Shown: positions 61,919-64,000 of the stretch, piece by piece | Layout: each line of letters opens with the position of its first letter | Numbering within the stretch: the first letter of the stretch is position 1 | Source of the DNA: Winogradskyella thalassocola | Lineage (GTDB): Bacteria; Bacteroidota; Bacteroidia; Flavobacteriales; Flavobacteriaceae | Assembly (NCBI RefSeq): GCF_900099995.1 | Contig: NZ_FNCZ01000001.1 | Span: forward strand, 558,001-622,000 | Direction: 5' to 3' | Length of the DNA stretch: 64,000 nt | Made by a program: the position numbers and the translations under genes | Notes under the pieces: model-generated | What the model saw: the letters and a program-made list of their open reading frames with translations, nothing else | Told to the model about the DNA's origin: nothing | Databases searched by the model: none

Positions 61919-62004
61919 GTGTCGATTTCTATTGTTTTTTATAGGTCACATGCTGTTTGCTATTCATCATTCTCTTGAAAGATAAAATTTTAAACAAGCT
62001 CGTT

Positions 62005-62415
62005 TCATTTGTCAGAAGTGTCAGAATCTGATTGTTTTACCAAAGGTTCATTTTGAGCTAAAAATTTTTTAAACAACAATTTGATGCTATGATCTAGTTT
62101 ATCAAAAGTTGTTCCATCTTTACTAAGATACAAAATCATAAACGCATAAGATGCAGAACTATTGTTAAAGTATAACGGTTTATTAAGTCTATAAGCTTCG
62201 CGAAGCAAACGTTTAATTTGATTTCTAGAAACGGCTTTTTTATGCAATCGTTTACTTACAGAAACACCTGTTTTTAGTTGTGAGCCATCTTCAAACTCCG
62301 TTTTAAGATACACCAACCTAAGAGGGTAAGCGGTTACAGCTTTGCCGTCGGTAAAAAGTTGCTCTATGAGCTTTTTACTTTTGAGTTTATCTTTTTTTGA
62401 ATAATTGAAGTTCAC
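62005..62415 (-). CDS. rnpA: Ribonuclease P protein component
   Basis: 136 residues. The RNR-like motif AVSRNQIKRLLREAYR, with FDKLDHSIKLLFKKF, is diagnostic of RnpA. It binds the RNase P RNA and tRNA leaders. No rpmH gene adjoins it, unlike in many bacteria. A TATTTTTG box lies 20 bases upstream. Confidence 0.9.
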   Translation of the reverse strand: MNFNYSKKDKLKSKKLIEQLFTDGKAVTAYPLRLVYLKTEFEDGSQLKTGVSVSKRLHKKAVSRNQIKRLLREAYRLNKPLYFNNSSASYAFMILYLSKDGTTFDKLDHSIKLLFKKFLAQNEPLVKQSDSDTSDK

Positions 62416-62435
62416 TTTTAGTTAATCAGGTTTAA

Positions 62436-62443
62436 CAAAAATA
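62436..62443 (-). promoter_or_regulatory. -7 promoter box of rnpA
   Basis: TATTTTTG on the minus strand fits TAnnTTTG and directly follows the terminator of the M1 gene. Confidence 0.45.
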
Positions 62444-62444
62444 G

Positions 62445-62471
62445 AAAACCGAATCAACATGATGCGGTTTT
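62445..62471 (-). terminator. Terminator of the M1 peptidase gene
   Basis: AAAACCG and CGGTTTT pair around a 13-base loop that itself contains a small inverted repeat; a T-rich tail follows on the minus strand. Confidence 0.65.
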
Positions 62472-62496
62472 GATTCATTTATATTACAAGTGTGTA

Positions 62497-64000
62497 TTAT
62501 TTTGTAAACACATTGTTAGTTCTATCAACATCTGCCATCATCTGAGAATTATCAATCTCTACTGATTTTACAGCTTTTTTAGCATCGAATGAATAGGTTG
62601 GTATTGCCCAAGCCCAATCCTTAATAATAGTTGCTGAGGTTGGTTTTTCTCCACGCATCATTTGTAGCGGAATATAAAAATCTTCTGTAGTACCATCCGT
62701 ATAAGTCACAGAAATATCTAAAGGCATTGGCATTAAACCAATACGTTCTAATGTGATGGATTTACCTTCAACTAAAGCAATACCGTAATCAATAGTATTT
62801 GTAGTTTGTGCAAAATCTATAAAATACCAATCGAGTTCAAAATCGGTGATACGTTCTGCAGTTCTAATAACATCGAATGGTTTTGGGTGTTTAAATTTAA
62901 AATCTTGAAAGTATTTTTTGATCGTTTTATCTAAGTTATCCTCTCCAATGACATAACCCAATTGCGCTAAAAACACAGCACCTTTACTGTAAGCTGCAGC
63001 ACCATAAACTCTATTGGTAGCATAACGATCAGAATGTGTGGTTAAGGGTTGCTCTACACCAGAATTTGCTAAAGCTAAATAGCCTCTATAAGATCCAGAA
63101 AGCGGATTCGATTTTTTATTTTCACTGAGAGAGTTCATCGCTAAGTTAGAAATATAACTTGTAAAGCCTTCATCCATCCATTCGTGTTTAGACTCGTTAG
63201 AAGCCAATAAAAATTGAAACCAAGTATGTGCTAACTCGTGTGCTGTAACACCTAACAAGCTACCGTATTTACGTTCTCCTGTAATTAGAGTACTCATGGC
63301 ATATTCCATACCGCCATCACCACCTTGTATTACTGAATACTGATCGTATGGGTAATCTCCAATATGTTCATTAAAGAAATCCATTAACAAGGCCGTATCT
63401 GCTTGTAATTTCTTCCAATTGGCTAAATAGTCTTGCTCTAAAGTGCTTTTATAATAGAAATGAAGTGTTGGGCCATTTGGCATTTGAAAGGTATCGTGAA
63501 TATAATCGGGATCTGCAGCCCAAGTAAAGTCATGCACTTTAGGAGCTTTAAAATGATGGGTTTTCTTTCCAGATTTTACAGTTGGTTCACCTTGAAGATA
63601 TCCTGTTCCACCAACAATATAGTCTTTATCGATAGTTAATTTAACATCAAAATCTCCCCAAACACCATGAAATTCTCTTCCTATGTATGGATCTGCGTGC
63701 CAACCTTCATCATCATATTCGGCTAATTTTGGATACCATTGTGACATAGATAAGGCCACACCTTCAGAATTATTTCTACCAGAACGGCGAATTTGAACTG
63801 GAACTTGAGCATCAAAATCCATATTAAAAGTTACTTTTTCACCAGGTTGAATTGGCTTATATAATTGTACTTCTAAAACGGTACCAACAGTTTCATAAGA
63901 AACAGAAGTTCCGTTTTGTTGTAATGAATTAACTTTTATATAACCAATTTCATTTGGAAGCAGTTTGCTAATACGATCACCAACACGACGATCCGGATCA
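62497..64000 (-). CDS. M1-family metallopeptidase, 3' part
   Basis: Partial gene: the frame stays open to the right edge, so an ATG at 63822 is internal and the true start is outside the window. About 500 codons are present. GGMEYAMSTLIT is the GAMEN-like exopeptidase motif, and HELAH followed by 18 residues and E (WMDEGF) is the M1 zinc site HExxH-x18-E. A periplasmic or outer-membrane aminopeptidase is likely. It ends at the terminator 62445-62471. Confidence 0.9.
   Translation of the reverse strand, partial: DPDRRVGDRISKLLPNEIGYIKVNSLQQNGTSVSYETVGTVLEVQLYKPIQPGEKVTFNMDFDAQVPVQIRRSGRNNSEGVALSMSQWYPKLAEYDDEGWHADPYIGREFHGVWGDFDVKLTIDKDYIVGGTGYLQGEPTVKSGKKTHHFKAPKVHDFTWAADPDYIHDTFQMPNGPTLHFYYKSTLEQDYLANWKKLQADTALLMDFFNEHIGDYPYDQYSVIQGGDGGMEYAMSTLITGERKYGSLLGVTAHELAHTWFQFLLASNESKHEWMDEGFTSYISNLAMNSLSENKKSNPLSGSYRGYLALANSGVEQPLTTHSDRYATNRVYGAAAYSKGAVFLAQLGYVIGEDNLDKTIKKYFQDFKFKHPKPFDVIRTAERITDFELDWYFIDFAQTTNTIDYGIALVEGKSITLERIGLMPMPLDISVTYTDGTTEDFYIPLQMMRGEKPTSATIIKDWAWAIPTYSFDAKKAVKSVEIDNSQMMADVDRTNNVFTK

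Overview
The window looks like a chromosomal segment of a marine-type flavobacterium (Bacteroidota, Flavobacteriaceae or a close relative). The DNA is AT-rich by eye. Upstream regions carry the Bacteroidota -7 box TAnnTTTG. One gene ends in a type IX secretion (T9SS) sorting domain. Small membrane proteins share the FKIxHWP signature of the gliding protein GldL. Several lipoproteins and DUF families (DUF4837, DUF4175, DUF6909-like) are typical of this phylum. No phage, insertion sequence or CRISPR array was seen.

Region 1 (1-15206, all minus strand) is a surface-polysaccharide operon. It reads from pseB (promoter near 15256-15286) through a CMP-sugar cytidylyltransferase, an RmlD-like reductase, a NeuB/PseI-type synthase, a PseH-like acetyltransferase, a GT-B-like protein, a Wzy-like polymerase, a phytanoyl-CoA-dioxygenase-like enzyme, two hexapeptide acyltransferases, two paralogous beta-helix lipoproteins bracketing an O-antigen-ligase-like protein, a Wzx flippase, a second Wzy-like polymerase and the start of a GT4 glycosyltransferase that runs off the left edge. 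Most genes overlap or are a few bases apart. The nonulosonate part lacks recognisable PseC and PseG.

Region 2 (15507-23977, minus) holds rmlBACD for dTDP-L-rhamnose, a Wzz-like chain-length protein, a DUF6909-like protein with a phosphorylase-like C-terminus, a GH3-family acyl-adenylate enzyme and an M23 peptidase. These form one tightly packed run that probably supplies and controls the same cell-surface glycan.

Region 3 (24-49 kb) is mainly housekeeping: tatA, a LysM lytic transglycosylase, pgk, holB, an OmpH/Skp-like protein, mnmG, ybeY, a giant DUF4175 protein, alkane-monooxygenase-like alkB, gltX, a band-7 protein, glnS, folB and tRNA-Cys. Two parS-like sites flank mnmG. A diverged direct repeat flanks alkB. 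The tRNA-Cys 3' end is followed by two decayed tandem copies of its own T-loop plus terminator.

Region 4 (49.4-64 kb) carries small membrane proteins, a LysE exporter, rnr, a T9SS-secreted delta-60 repeat protein, rpiB, a CDF metal exporter, an OmpA protein, an S41 protease, rnpA and a truncated M1 peptidase. The AT-rich gap at about 57.0-57.57 kb has clustered DnaA-box-like 9-mers. With parS, mnmG and rnpA nearby it is a candidate replication origin, not a proven one.
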